Below, one piece after another: positions 31,583 to 42,215 of a stretch of DNA of 64,000 nucleotides. The translations under genes were made by a program, and so were the position numbers. Under the pieces are notes generated by a model. The model was not told the DNA's origin, ran no database searches, and worked only from the letters and a program-made list of their open reading frames with translations. Where the stretch lies: the NCBI GenBank assembly GCA_016271365.2, contig JADMNL010000028.1, positions 100,412,001-100,476,000 on the forward strand. The letters run 5' to 3'. Position 1 is the first letter of the stretch. Every line of letters begins with the position of its first letter. The DNA comes from Neoceratodus forsteri. Lineage: Eukaryota; Chordata; Ceratodontiformes; Ceratodontidae.

Positions 31583-31975
31583 AAATTTCAAGCGTAATAC
31601 TTCAGTTTTGGGCTTCATAGCCCGTTACCTTAACCTTGTGATAGTCCTTCTTTAAGAATGTTCAGCAAAGGAGGGAAAGGATCATAAATTGGGCTGTAGT
31701 GCTGGCCAGCTGATCCCTTCCACTTCCCAGTCTGCCTGCCCTGTTCCCAAGCTCAGACATTTTGTGACGTCTAACCAGGGAGAACGTTGGGGCACACCCC
31801 ATTGAAGCCTATGGGGAAGGATGTCACAATCGGCTGGCCAGCACTACGGCCCAGTTTACGTGCCCTTCCCTCCCTCACTGGAAATTCTTAAAAATTATAT
31901 TTTTGTGCTAGAAGGACTGTCACAAGGTTAAGGTAATGGGCTATGAAGCTGTATACTTAATCTTGAAATTTCCTT
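31583..31975. mobile_element. Fold-back/MITE element with long inverted repeats
   Basis: The left arm (31583-31720) and the right arm (31840-31975) are inverse complements. Shared blocks include AAATTTCAAG at the tip, GGCTTCATAGCCCGTTACCT, TAACCTTGTGATAGTCCTTC and TAGTGCTGGCCAGC. Arms are about 130 bp, interrupted by short indels, with a central non-paired spacer. No ORF is present. Terminal target duplications were not resolved. Confidence 0.8.
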
Positions 31976-31979
31976 TAAT

Positions 31980-32280
31980 AAAAGAAAGAGATGTGGAGAT
32001 ATGGTGCTGATAAAATTACTTTAAATCAATAAACATAATAATAAAAACATGAGACATTCACTGTACTGAATACAGTAGTATATACAAAAATACAGATATT
32101 AAAAAGATTCCATCTTCCAATTTTTTTCTTTTGTTTCTGTAGTCTGTAAGATAATAGAAAGAGATGTACAGTAAGTAAAATATACAACAGTTATAATGAA
32201 TACAGGGTTTTTCTTATCACGAGCTGTATACTGTAGGCATCTTTCCTGGACTACTAATAGGAAATATAAAAACATCACTT
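31980..32280. other. RBCK1 intron, A/T-rich, unassigned
   Basis: A/T-rich intron with no coding or repeat signature that I can name. Confidence 0.35.
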
Positions 32281-32284
32281 AAGG

Positions 32285-32845
32285 GACCAGCCCATCAGTG
32301 CAGTGGTACTGCTACTGTTCACTGGCGATCCACATTTGGGAACAAGCTTGGGTTATCGGGAGGCTGGACAGAGGGAAGAAGGAGGCTCGAGCATCCCAGA
32401 GATGCTCCCTCCTCCTGAGAAGGAGGGTTCAGTGCTCTGCACAATACTGCCACCTGGGTAATCACAGGTGGTATGCGGATGGAGATGGATAAGGTGGGGG
32501 ACATCATGGACGGTGGCATGCAGATGCATCCATAGCATGCAGGTACACCTTGACATCACTGCATGAGACATCCCAGGGGACTGGAATGAGGAAAAGCACA
32601 GCCCCAATACCTCCACAATGATGGATCCTGGTATATCGGTCCCTGCCTCCCCAGCATGGCACCGCCTGACACAACTAGATGTTCAGGGTACATCCCCTAC
32701 CCTGACCCCGCCTGGTGGGTAAAACCAAGGCTCTTGGAGGTGGCTGGGGCTGGGTGAAGGAGATTGAGAGGTGCCTGGGAGTCCTGAGGGAAGGAGGGTG
32801 GCTGGAGAGACAGAGGGGCATAAAAAATAATAATAAAAAAAAACA
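32285..32845 (+). mobile_element. tRNA-derived SINE, copy 2 of the 0.55-kb family
   Basis: Starts CCAGCCCATCAGTGCAGTGG and carries GGGAACAAGCTTGGGTTATC and TCCTGGTATATCGGTCCCTG in the body. The 3' end is GGGGCATAAAAAATAATAAT, close to the AGGGGGCATAAAGA tails of the copies at 36638 and 57885. Confidence 0.8.
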
Positions 32846-33374
32846 ATTCACTTAGGATAAAAAAAAGAACAGTTACTTACCACAACAGTAGCTCTTCAAG
32901 AGAATCTCCTCCATGAGGCCACACCTTTGGAACTGTAAACCGCCGGCATCAGGATCCCTTGGAAACTCCATGATGACGTACAGTGTCGGCACCTATAAAA
33001 CGCGGGTGGTCCACTTGCTCCTTAGTTCCCCACCGGAGATGAGCTCAGAGGGCCGTGTACCATGAGGAACCAGGAGAACATACAAGTACCAGGCACACAA
33101 GGAGAGGCATGGTACTGGAAACATAACACATATAAAACCCATATGGATACCTTCCGCAAGGGTAGTGGAACATCCAGTCAGATTATACCTCAGACAGGGG
33201 GAAGGAGGGTGGAGGCACTGTGGCCCAGTGGAGGAGATTATCTAAGAAATCTACTGATACAGTAGGCAACTGTTGTATCTTCATTGAGGACAGCTCCTCC
33301 ACTGGACCACACCTTTGGAATGATTTCCAAGCAATACAGAGTACCCAGGGAGGATGGCAAAGTCCGATCTGAAA

Positions 33375-34700
33375 TCAGGACAGAAGGCCTTGCAGAACTG
33401 CAAGACCAAAGCCAGCACATCTGCATGAGATGATATCTAGACTGTAGTGCTTACAGAAAGTATGCGCAGTGCTCCATGTGGCAGCAGCACAAATGTCAGC
33501 AGCAGACATTCTGCAAACAGGCGACAGAGGTGGCCTTACCCCTTGTAGAGGGTCACATACAACACCAGGAAGTTTCTTACTGTACTTCCTATAACAAAAA
33601 GTAATACAGTTGGGCAGCCATTTGGACAGGCACTGCTTAGTCACAGGTACACCCTCTCTCCAAGGGGCAAATGAAACAAAAAGCTGCAAAGACTTTCTGC
33701 AGTCCTTAATGCAATCAAGATAGAAATGAAACACTCTACGTATATCAAGCATATGGAGCCATATCTCACCCCTGGTTGCATGCTCAGGATAATACTCTGG
33801 TAGGGTTATGGTCTGATTCAGCGTGAAATCAGAAACCATGTTTGGTAAAAAAAAAAAATGAGGATTAGTACGCAAAGCCACCCTGTCCGTGTGAATGTTT
33901 GGGTAAGGGGACCCCTGCACGAGTGCCTGAAGTTCGGAAATCCTTCAGGCCAACATAATAGTAACCAGGAAAAAGTGCTTCCCATAAATGGAAGCATGGT
34001 TTGGGTATCACTTAATCTGAGTGAATCAATAAGGGTGAGAGTAATAAGGGCAACGACATTTTGGCGAGTACAAAAACGGCGACCATACGTATGGGTGATC
34101 ACTGAAATGGCGGCAAATGCTTTCCCCTCCCCAAGTGCTGTGACCTTGGGTTGGATATTTTAGTAAGGGGTGCAGGGGACTTTGCCCTGGCAAAGGGGAT
34201 GGTAGCTCCCCCTACAGAAAAGCATTTCTCACCGTTGTGGCGATCGCCCAAATGTATGGTCGCCTTTTTTCCATTCGCCGAAATGCCGTTGCCCTTATTG
34301 CTCTCATCCTTATTGAGTCGCCCATATCACATAGAGCCATAGTTCGCATGCTGCTGCGGGCTCACAGGGAACCAAAGTCAGCACATTTTTCAAGAATAAA
34401 ATTAGGGTCCCAGGGTGGAATCAGTTTATGAATTGGGGGACGCTTGTGCAAAATACCCTTAAGGAAGGTACGTGACACTTCCAGTTGTACCACTGTACCT
34501 CCATCAACAAGAGTGTAAAAGGCCCAAATGGCTGCCAAGTACACCTCAATGGATGAGTACTGCAGACTGGAGTCTGATAAAGACAGGAGGTAGGCTAGTA
34601 CCGTATTGATTGAACACACAAATGGGTCCTCATAGTGGAAAGCACAGCACATGGAGAAATGTTTTCATTTCAGTGAATAGATGTGCCTTGTGGAAGGTTT
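33375..34700 (-). pseudogene. DIRS copy C tyrosine recombinase, split by a MITE
   Basis: The core-binding half (about 34650-34362) shows LQYSSIEVYLAAIWAFYTLV and RPPIHKLIPPWDPNFILEK. The catalytic half (33920-33375) shows YYPEHATRGEIWLHML, LSKWLPNCITFCYRKYSKKL, MSAADICAAATWSTAHTF and CKHYSLD with the Tyr retained. The HxxR segment is degraded (CDPLQG in place of HSTRG). A 300-bp inverted-repeat element separates the halves. Confidence 0.85.
34005..34340. mobile_element. MITE with about 85-bp terminal inverted repeats
   Basis: The left arm (AATCAATAAGGGTGAGAGTA, then AAGGGCAACGACATTTTGGC, then AAAACGGCGACCATACGT) is the inverse complement of the right arm (ATTGAGTC.. preceded by AATGCCGTTGCCCTTATTGC). 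The core has no coding potential. The insertion interrupts YR of DIRS copy C, so it is younger than that DIRS. The exact ends and target duplication are uncertain; a 3-bp TTA/TAA-type duplication was looked for but not established. Confidence 0.8.
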
Positions 34701-35235
34701 TCTTGCTGCCAGCAAGACATCAGCTACCTGGGGAGACATCCCAAACCATGCAGTGGCTATGCTCTCAAAACCATGCATGCAGATGGAGGCATCTCAGGTC
34801 CAGATGGAGCAGAGTGGCCCTGTCTTGTGACAGACCCCGACACTGGGGTAACTGCATAGAAGATTCAGGAGTGGGAACCAAACCTGGCGAGGCCAAAGAG
34901 GGCCACAAGTTTCAAGGTGGTCCACTCTGCCTGTAGCTAGAGTAGAACCCTTTGAATGAGAGGGATTGGAGGGAATGTGTCTAGAAATCTCCCCCTCCAG
35001 GAGAGGGACAACATGTCTCGCCAAGAACTCCCAGCCCTGGAGTGAGTGAGCAGAAAAGCGGCAGTTTTGCAAAGTGGGGACGAGAAAGGTCCAACTCTGT
35101 ATGACCCCATCTTGTGAAGAGGTTGTTTACCACAGAGGTCAGTAGTTCCCATTCATGTAGTTGAAGCTGGAACTGACATATCCTGTCTGTGAAGATGTTT
35201 TGGACTGCTGGGAGAAAAACAGCTGTCAACTGCAG

Positions 35236-35575
35236 GCCATGAGAAAGTTGTAGAATTCTCATATGGTGGTGGGCAAAGGAACAGTTACAGTGGCAGCTGT
35301 CATAAGCCCCAGGATGCAAAGCATAGTCCTGGCAGACACAAAAATGGCTCTTGTGTATGTCACAATTAATAAAAGATTTGATTATAACCAGTTTTCCAGT
35401 TCTCGGATTTATGAACTCCTTGCCTGGCAAGACTTTATGGCAATATTTACACCTGCCACATCTGAAATTACTGGAAGACAAGGGAGGTAGCCAATTGTGG
35501 GGAGGTGGTTGTGGTGGCTGTAGGCTATAAACAAATCTATCTTTCAGATTAATAGATCTTTTAAAAAGAACACTC
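35236..35575 (-). pseudogene. Penelope-like element: Zn-knuckle and GIY-YIG-region fragment
   Basis: The minus strand shows SVLFKRSINLKDRFVYSL, then NFRCGRCKYCHKVLPGKEF, INPRTGKLVIIKSFINCDIH and CVCQDYALHPGAYDSCHCNC. This matches the C-terminal part of Penelope-like proteins: a linker ('NLRDRLV'), a Cys-rich knuckle and the GIY-YIG endonuclease that nicks target DNA. The GIY-YIG catalytic residues are degraded. A SINE insertion at 35578 separates it from upstream sequence. The RT that would precede it lies at 37600-38400. Confidence 0.75.
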
Positions 35576-35577
35576 CT

Positions 35578-36160
35578 GCCATCAGATTGGTGCAGTGGTA
35601 GAGCTACGATTAAGATGCCGGGACACGGGTTCAGGAACAAGCCTGGGCTGTTGGAGGGCTGGGGAGGAAGAGGAGGAGGAGGATTTGAGTGTTGCAGTGG
35701 ACGTTCACCTCCACTGGGGAGGCAGGTCACAGCCTCTGCTGCAGTGTTGCTACTTGGGGAGCACAGGTGGAAGCGTAGCGAAGGCAGAGTGGGAAGGGTG
35801 GACATCAGCTGGGTCATGGCTGGTGGGCCAATCTGTGCACCCCCGCATTGAGCCCCTTGTATGCTGACATCCAAGGCGTGGGGACAAAACCAGGGAAAAA
35901 GGCCCAAGCACAGCAGATTACAGACTACCTGCACATCCAGGCACCACACGATTGCCTGGAGCACCTCCTGACAAAAGCACGAAGATATGGGATAAATCCA
36001 CCATACTCCCATCTCTGCCTGGGGGGTACATCCAAGCCAAGGAGGAGGCTAGCCACAGTTCGTGCCAAAGCTGGATAGGACAAGGATGCTCCTGTCATAA
36101 GCAATGCTGGAGAACAGCATTGGGGCACAAATAAAAAAGTTAAAAACAAAATAAAAAAAA
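35578..36160 (+). mobile_element. tRNA-derived SINE, copy 3 of the 0.55-kb family
   Basis: Begins TGCCATCAGATTGGTGCAGTGG, here 35577-35598, then GTAGAGCTACG and GGGTTCAGGAACAAGCCTGG (B-box-like). The body runs to about 36120, and the 3' end is an A-rich tract (36125-36160). Confidence 0.8.
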
Positions 36161-36637
36161 ACATTCTTGGTCCAACACTCACCACACTTTCTAGTTCTTT
36201 CACAGTACCAAGGATGTTCCAGTTTTTATAAGTATAGCCTTCACAGCAAATGACTGCGTGCTGTACTCAATAACAGCATTTGCCATTGGAACATCCTTAA
36301 CTTTCTCTTCATAGGTGAGAACATCTGTACGTCTGTAGTTATCATTAGTGTCCTTCCCTTACTCAGTCACAACTACAGAGTAACCCCCAGCAGTCTGTCC
36401 ACCAACTCATCGCTCTTTGCAAGTATACAGTATCACTGCTATAATTGCACCTGGTTCTTTAAAACTGAGACTTCGGAATGTTGCTTGCGGTGTAGCGGGC
36501 GTGACAACTACTAAGGAGCAAAAAGGTGTTCTTTTTTTATTTTTGTAACTCTGTTTTATTTAACAGTAGAAGATGCATGACTTGGACACCCTTTCACATT
36601 ATTTTCTCAGTTACATCAAGATTTGATTTTGTTGAGC
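36160..36637. other. Between-SINE region, unassigned
   Basis: No feature named. It may be part of the Penelope-like element between its RT and endonuclease blocks, but I found no convincing motif. Confidence 0.3.
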
Positions 36638-37262
36638 CAGCCTGCCGGCACAGTGGTAGAGCTACGGCTCGCGGCACCAGCAACCCGGGTTCAGGAACGG
36701 ACTTGGGCAGCTGTAGGGCCGGTTGGGCGGAGGAGGACTGAGCACCCAGGGGCTGCTCTCCTCCTCCACGTGGGGTGGGATGCAGGTCCTGCTGTAATAC
36801 CACCACCTGGGTGACCACAGGTGGAGGTGCAGTGAGACAGCACACAAGGGAGGAGGACATCTGCTGGGGCGGGCGTTAAGCGCGTCTCGGCGTGCGTCGC
36901 TCCTTGAGCCCCCCCTTGCGTGCAGACGTCCTGTGGGCTGGGACGAAGAAAAGCAGAAAAACCCTGTGCTGGGCTCCTGTAGACGGGACCTGGTTGTCCC
37001 GAGATAACCCTTAACTAGGCCCCATAGATGAGGCTGGTGACGCCTTCCAACGCACACTTGAGGTGTGAGAGGGGGACTAAGGGGGGGGTCCCTCTCCTCC
37101 TCGCCTGGGAGGAAAACCGAGGCAGAATGGGGAATGGCTAACCAGTACTGGAGGAGGTACCTGGGGCGGACTACGGAATACACAGCCTAGGGATCCCAGA
37201 AGAAAGGAACCTAGCACAGTGAGAAGGGGGCATAAAGAGAAAGTATATAAAAAAAAAAAAAA
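36638..37262 (+). mobile_element. tRNA-derived SINE, copy 4 of the 0.55-kb family (best full copy)
   Basis: The head GCCTGCCGGCACAGTGGTAG with GAGCTACGGCTCGCGGCACC (A-box region) and GGGTTCAGGAACGGACTTGG is the clearest tRNA-like start in the family. The body is GC-rich (GGTGACGCCTTCC). The tail GAAGGGGGCATAAAGAGAAA is followed by an A-tract ending at 37262. About 620 bp. Confidence 0.85.
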
Positions 37263-37599
37263 GATTTGATCTTGTTGGTGTGTCCTAGAGTCAATATTAG
37301 TAAAATACATGATAATTATAGTTATCTAATCAGATTACCATTTCCTAATAACCTAACAAAACACAATCTATTATTAACAAATCTGTATCAAAAGAATCTA
37401 TTCCTTAAAAGGAAAGAAAACCATAAAAAGAACAGTTGTGGATGCCTGGTAAATACTTGAAAAATAACCAATTCCTCTAGGCAGTTGAAATCAAGGTGAA
37501 GGTGGGGTAGGGATAGATGACAGCTTAGGTTGTATTATTATAATATTGTGTTTCCTTTATCCTTTTTACCCCCTATTTCCTAACCAGGGGATTAAATGA
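37263..37599. other. RBCK1 intron, A/T-rich, unassigned
   Basis: No recognised coding or repeat motif. Confidence 0.35.
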
Positions 37600-38400
37600 T
37601 CGACCTTTACCTGTTAGTGGATTATGGGCTAACTGATCTGGACCTTGGGGAGGTCCCCAATGAGGAACCCTCTTTGTTAGACCAGCTCACCCACAGGCTC
37701 CACAGCGCAAGGTATTTTCCTCTCAAGGTGCAATCTGGCTGTCAGGTGTTCCGCTCTCACAAATATTATTCAGTCTCTTCAGCTATTCCTGGAAAGTTGG
37801 AGGGTCCATCCTCAACCAGCGTGAGGTGATACACTTCAAGGCTGCAGCAACAAAAAAGTGTTCTGATCTGCCAATTTCAGAACAAGTCAGTGTGAAGAGT
37901 ACCATCAAGTGGTTTGTTATTCTGACATCCAAATAGCATATCTGTTCTTTGCTTTTGGTAACAGAAAATTTCAAACTCGAGCAGTCTGTCAGATATTGAA
38001 CAAAATCTGGTTGTGTCTGTTCACTGGCAACATGACAGTTCCTTACCAACAATTCTCCTCGACTTTGTGCTCCGTTCAGAACTTGGGAAACGTTCCAGGA
38101 GCATTCACATTTCCCACTGTAAAGTGAGTTATTAATAGACGGGGGTCCAAAAATATAAATAAAATCTTGCTGCAGTAGTTCATATGTGTGTGGGGGAGAG
38201 AGTGTGAATCATCATGGAGTGAATTGCCAGTAATGAACTGACGTGGACCTGGTTCACTACCCCACCACACCTTGAGCACATCGTCAGTATACTGGCACAA
38301 TAAATCGAGTTGGTCTATAAACGAGTTAACTACAGGATTGTAGATAAACAATGCAGAAGACCTTCAAAAACCAAATCAGTAAGGATATCTGCTGTCTGTG
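37600..38400 (-). pseudogene. Penelope-like reverse transcriptase fragment
   Basis: The minus strand shows NPVVNSFIDQLDLLCQYTDD, then VLKVWWG (the YxDD catalytic box, near 38280), then FVQYLTDCSSLKFSVTKSKE, then ICYLDVRI and ..RSEHFF.. (near 37830-37990). This is the palm-to-C-terminal part of a Penelope-like element RT, which primes reverse transcription at nicked DNA. Stops and frameshifts make it non-functional. It precedes the endonuclease fragment at 35236-35575 in element order, with two SINEs between. Confidence 0.75.
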
Positions 38401-38691
38401 ACTGTTTTTAGCTCTAAATATTTGACATATGTTGAGTGAAATTTTGTTTTCCTTTATTGTTGTCCTAATTGTTTAATGCTTAATGTCTTATATATTTTTG
38501 TACTGCAGCTACTAAATGTACAGAGGACAACTTGTAAATAGGGCCCTTGGGTCCTAAGAGTTATATCCTGTATAAAAATAAAATATTTACTACATACAAC
38601 TCCTCACACATTCCCCAGAAAAGAATAGCATTGTTAAGGGCAACAGATGTTTTCATAGCAGTTCTAAAATCCTTTGCAATTGGAGTAGAAA

Positions 38692-38727
38692 GTGTGTGTG
38701 TGTGTGTGTGTATGTGTGTGTGTGTGT
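38692..38727 (+). repeat. (TG)n microsatellite
   Basis: A run of TG dinucleotides with one TATG interruption. Confidence 0.85.
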
Positions 38728-38739
38728 GGTGTGGTGATC

Positions 38740-39225
38740 TGGGGCGTGTCAGTGGACTCTATGCATGAACTGAATGCGGGCTTCGGTAAGTGACCCATGC
38801 ACTCTGAGTGTCCCAGAACACCAGTGGACGCCTAACCTTCCTCCCCACCAGCTTAAGGCTAGGAAGCCCAAATGCATCCATGAATGGGCAGCTGTGCAGT
38901 AGTCGGGGGGTGTTGAGAGCTGGGCACCGTGGCCTCAGCTGTACTAAGCCATACTGTGCGTTACAACTGTCTTCAGCCCTGGAATGAGGTTTTTGCTAAT
39001 GCTAGGGAGAAACAGCTATAATGGCTATGCGCCAACCTAGCAAGGTGCATTCCATTGCAGGGAGTGCCCCCACCACCTAAAGTCAGCTTTGCCAAGGTTT
39101 ACTGTGCAGAGTTTTATTGTCCTACTGCTCACTGTTGTATCCTCACAGGTCATGCCTGGAAATAGACACTGAATGTGTATCTAGTATACTTACCTGATAA
39201 ATAAAAACTTAATAAAAAGGTAGAA
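38740..39225 (+). mobile_element. Probable SINE with shared LINE-derived 3' tail
   Basis: The 3' end (39150-39225: GGTCATGCCTGGAAATAGAC, then CTTACCTGATAAATAAAAAC) matches the end of the SINE at 57298-57722 (GGTCGTGCCTGAAAATAAGC, then CTTACCCGGTCAACAAAAAA). The upstream body is not the same. The 5' boundary is a guess. Confidence 0.5.
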
Positions 39226-39331
39226 TTAAAGAGCTTGTACCTTATTCATGGGGTGGCTTCTCCATTTCATAAACAAACTTCAATGTGTCCCCAACATGTC
39301 TTCAATTAATCTGTTTCTTTTTCTCTTCTAG

Positions 39332-39412
39332 GGTGTTGGGGATACCAGTGGAGGCTGTCGCTGCAGGGTCAATGGAGTATTGTGCCACCCCAAATGTCAG
39401 AACTGTCACTAA
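39332..39412 (+). CDS. RBCK1: RBCK1 (HOIL-1L) terminal coding exon
   Basis: Phase 0, with a strong T/C-rich acceptor (TTTCTTTTTCTCTTCTAG) at 39331. It encodes GVGDTSGGCRCRVNGVLCHP, then KCQNCH and a TAA stop at 39410-39412. It matches the C-terminus of vertebrate RBCK1, whose last Cys/His residues complete the zinc-binding RING2 fold. Joined to the exon at 13523 it gives WGPA|GVGD, as in the human protein WGPGGPGD. It is the end of the protein; a 3' UTR follows. Confidence 0.96.
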   Translation, partial: GVGDTSGGCRCRVNGVLCHPKCQNCH

Positions 39413-40050
39413 GGGCGAATGCCAGGCTGGAAGAAGAGCATTACAAGTTTTAAACACAACAGAGTTTAAGAAACTACACGTTTTTTGGGGGGGGGGACCT
39501 GAACTTAATGGGGGAAGGCCATGTAGCAATCATGCGGTAGTTCCAAATGCTGTCTGTCTGAATGCCTACCACATAAAAAGACTGACTTTAGTAAAAAGAA
39601 CATATTGGGAAAGGGTCGGGATTATATCCCAGAGGCACAGGAATGGGGGCTGGATTTCTTGCATTTCATTTTACTCCCCACCTTCAAATTTGCTCGTTCA
39701 GGTCCTAGCAGTGCTCCATCTTCCACCAGGGGTACCATGTCAAAAGCTGTCCCCTCTGAGGGGTCCAGATTGCCCCAGGCCTCTCTTTGGAAGGTCCCTA
39801 AGGGAAGAGGATAGCAGCTTTTACTAGCTAGGTGTGATTCCAGACATCAAAGTAGGAAACCCCTTGACCCTTGTGACCAGCACTCCAGACAAAAATACAT
39901 TAGTTGGGGGTGGGGGGAATTTTGTGCACCAGACCTGTGGTCCTGAATGTAAATGCTCCCGTTGGCCTACTTGGCCCTTCAGGCACGAAAAAAATACTGG
40001 TGTGTGTATCTCTTTTGGGTTTGGGCATCATCACAGATGTGCCCTAATAT
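39413..40050 (+). other. RBCK1 3' UTR (extent inferred)
   Basis: Follows the stop. No canonical AATAAA is seen in the next kilobase; AATATA at 40046-40051 is the only candidate poly(A) signal I notice. Length is therefore uncertain. Confidence 0.4.
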
Positions 40051-40374
40051 AAAGAGCACCAGATAAGCTGGCATAACCGGTTCAACATCCTTTTGTAAAG
40101 GGCCAGTATGCCATTGGTCTGGTGCACTCGTGTGATCTAATTAGGGCAGGAAAGCTACCATCAGTCTCCGTCTTTTCATACCCTTTCCTTTGACTTTGAA
40201 TGATCTCTGGACATCTTGCTGGCCATCCCTTCCCGACTAGGATGCAGTGGACTTCCTCTGCCTAGCATAAGAGGGCAGCAGTGCAGCGGGATGTACAAGT
40301 CCCCCCAGCCACACCCCTTCCACCTTTTGCAGTCCTCACCACTTACCACCTCCACCTAGCAGTAACATGCAGCA

Positions 40375-40930
40375 ATGGAGGCCGCCAGGTAGCATAGTGG
40401 TAGAGTTTTCTGCTTACTACTCAGTGACCTGGGTCTGGAATGGACTCGGGTTGCAGGGAGCTGGCTGTGGAAGGCAGGATGAGTATCCCATGGGATTGTT
40501 CTCTTTCAGGGAGGGGGAGTTTCCTCCTCCATTGTTTGAGTCCCACCTAGCAGAGGCTGCGTGGCTGCGCAGCAGATGGAAGACAGCAGGAGGGGCCGCT
40601 GCCAGACACTGATGCCCGCTGTGTGCCATTGCATGCACATGTGTGTCACTCCATGGATGGCAACCGTGGGGCAGAAACACCAGTGAAAAAATCCCAGCTG
40701 GCAGGATGATGTCAGCTGTCCACAGGCCCCACATTGATGACTGAGAACCCCCTTCAAAGCAGATCCTGGACCTGTTTATGGTAGTGCCCATCAGCGTATC
40801 ATGGAAGAACAAGAGGCTGGAGTAAGTTCCCAGAAAAGGTGGGTGACCGGGCTTTGGAGGGGGGGGTCAACCTGATGGAGACAGGTTGGAGGTAAGGAGA
40901 GATGAATACAGAGTGGGGAAAAAAAAGGCA
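40375..40930 (+). mobile_element. tRNA-derived SINE, copy 5 of the 0.55-kb family
   Basis: Begins GGAGGCCGCCAGGTAGCATA, here 40377 on, with GTGGTAGAGTTTTCTGC and a degraded B-box. The body includes CGTGGGGCAGAAACACCAGT. It ends GGGGAAAAAAAAGGC. It lies in the presumed RBCK1 3' flank. Confidence 0.7.
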
Positions 40931-41144
40931 GCAATGGTGCGGGACATATGATTCTCCCACCTCCCCAACCCCCCCCCAAAAGAGAGCATGTTAGCATGCA
41001 CTCAGTCCTTTACTTGCTGGCCTCTACTCCTGATGTTCTGGACTCTGGATATGAACCTGGCCACCAGCGGCACAAGCAATCCCCTGCAGCTTGGCATTAC
41101 AGAGCCAATGACTAACGAAAAACTACAAGTAAAAAAAAATGATA

Positions 41145-41545
41145 ATTTAGTGCCCCCCATGGCACAGCTGTAGCTTGTTGTGCTACCGTGCAGGCGATCT
41201 GGGTTCTACAGTGAGCCTGGGGCTCCTGTGATTGGGCAGCGATGGCTGGGGAGTCCTGCCACGACAGTGTTCCCTGACCCAGTGAGGGTGGTGCAGTGCT
41301 CTGTGGTAGCCCCTGTGGTGGGCCATAGCACCCAGTCTCGTCCAAGTGGAAGATCTATGCAGGCAGGGGAAGTTAACAGTCTGACTGCACACGCCACCAG
41401 TGGGAGGATCGGGGGAGAAATTCTACCAGAGCCATGTGAATAATGACCATCTGGTACTGTCAGACCCCATGTCACAAAGAAAACTGTGGGGGGCTTGGAG
41501 AATGCTGGGGGACCTGAGGGGGCAACAGAAGTGGGGATAAAAACG
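41145..41545 (+). mobile_element. tRNA-derived SINE, diverged copy 6
   Basis: CCCCCATGGCACAGCTGTAG with GCTTGTTGTGCTACCGTGC and GATCTGGGTTCTACAGTGAG is a tRNA-like head. The body ends GGGGATAAAAACG at 41534-41547. It is related in plan to the 0.55-kb family but shorter. Confidence 0.55.
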
Positions 41546-41559
41546 TTTATGGAAAACAA

Positions 41560-42114
41560 GGCTCGTTTCCAAGAAGAAAACTGCAATTTGCAACCGATTT
41601 TTATTTCAAACACTTAATGAAGGTTACCAGGATTGGGAAGAGTGCTGTATTTAGTTTTAGGAGCTGTAAAAAAACTCCTCGTTAAACATGCCAATTGACC
41701 CTCTGACATGGAAATAAGTAGAATAGCTTGGCCCCGAACAAATGGGCTGAGAGCTGCTTGTAGTTGACAGTCTGCCCGGAAAACCGTGCTGATGACTTTG
41801 ACTGTAAAAGTCCATTTATAAGTGATGGGTACAGTTGGCCACTGATTACTAAATTGTGCTTTGCTAGGATGTTAAGCCTCATAGCATTTTGAAACTATTG
41901 TCCTGCGTGAGAGAACGGTTATGAATTAAGCCATGATTTCTTCCTCCGTCCCTCGCAGCCATAGCCTCGCGGCACATACTGTGTTTCGAATGTACCTTCA
42001 GAAATGGCAGCTCCCCAAAGCATACACAGTTGTTTGGGTTATTTGTATTGTTTCAGCTGAAATTTAATCGAGTTAAAATGCTTGGTGAAATCACACACTA
42101 AAAGGGAAAATAAT
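41560..42114. other. Unassigned DNA
   Basis: No named element. It includes a T-rich stretch and no coding signature. Confidence 0.3.
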
Positions 42115-42215
42115 ATTTATTTATTTTAATTTTGTTAACTGGGTGAGCCCACTGGGACCGAAAGATCCCTTTTTCGGGGGCGACCCGGAGTTAGTGACAG
42201 GTACAGTCATTTGAC
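42115..42215 (-). mobile_element. SINE 3' end with the shared LINE-derived tail
   Basis: On the minus strand the block CGCCCCCGAAAAAGGGATCT, then CCAGTGGGCTCACCCAGTTA and ACAAAATTAAAATAAATAAA, is the tail of a MIR-head SINE (compare 55540-55620). Confidence 0.65.

Larger units (their letters stand above)
32872..35235 (-). mobile_element. DIRS fragment (copy C): YR end with MITE insertion
   Basis: The 3' half of a DIRS in minus orientation. The left terminal repeat is at about 32872-33030 and the internal complementary region at about 33235-33330 (both carry CCACACCTTTGGAA). YR lies at 33375-34700, and RT-YR linker sequence at about 34800-35160 reads LQLHEWELLTSVVNNLF. RT and gag are absent because Penelope-like sequence begins at about 35236. 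A MITE sits inside YR at about 34005-34340. Confidence 0.85.

Noticed and set aside
34981..36012. Long minus-strand open frame across 35.0-36.0 kb
   Set aside because: It is a chance join of DIRS linker, Penelope-like C-terminus and the antisense of a SINE. Only the parts described separately have family support.
41158..41220. tRNA gene candidate near GCTTGTTGTGCTACCG
   Set aside because: Diverged A and B boxes, no matching acceptor stem and a SINE-like tail downstream.
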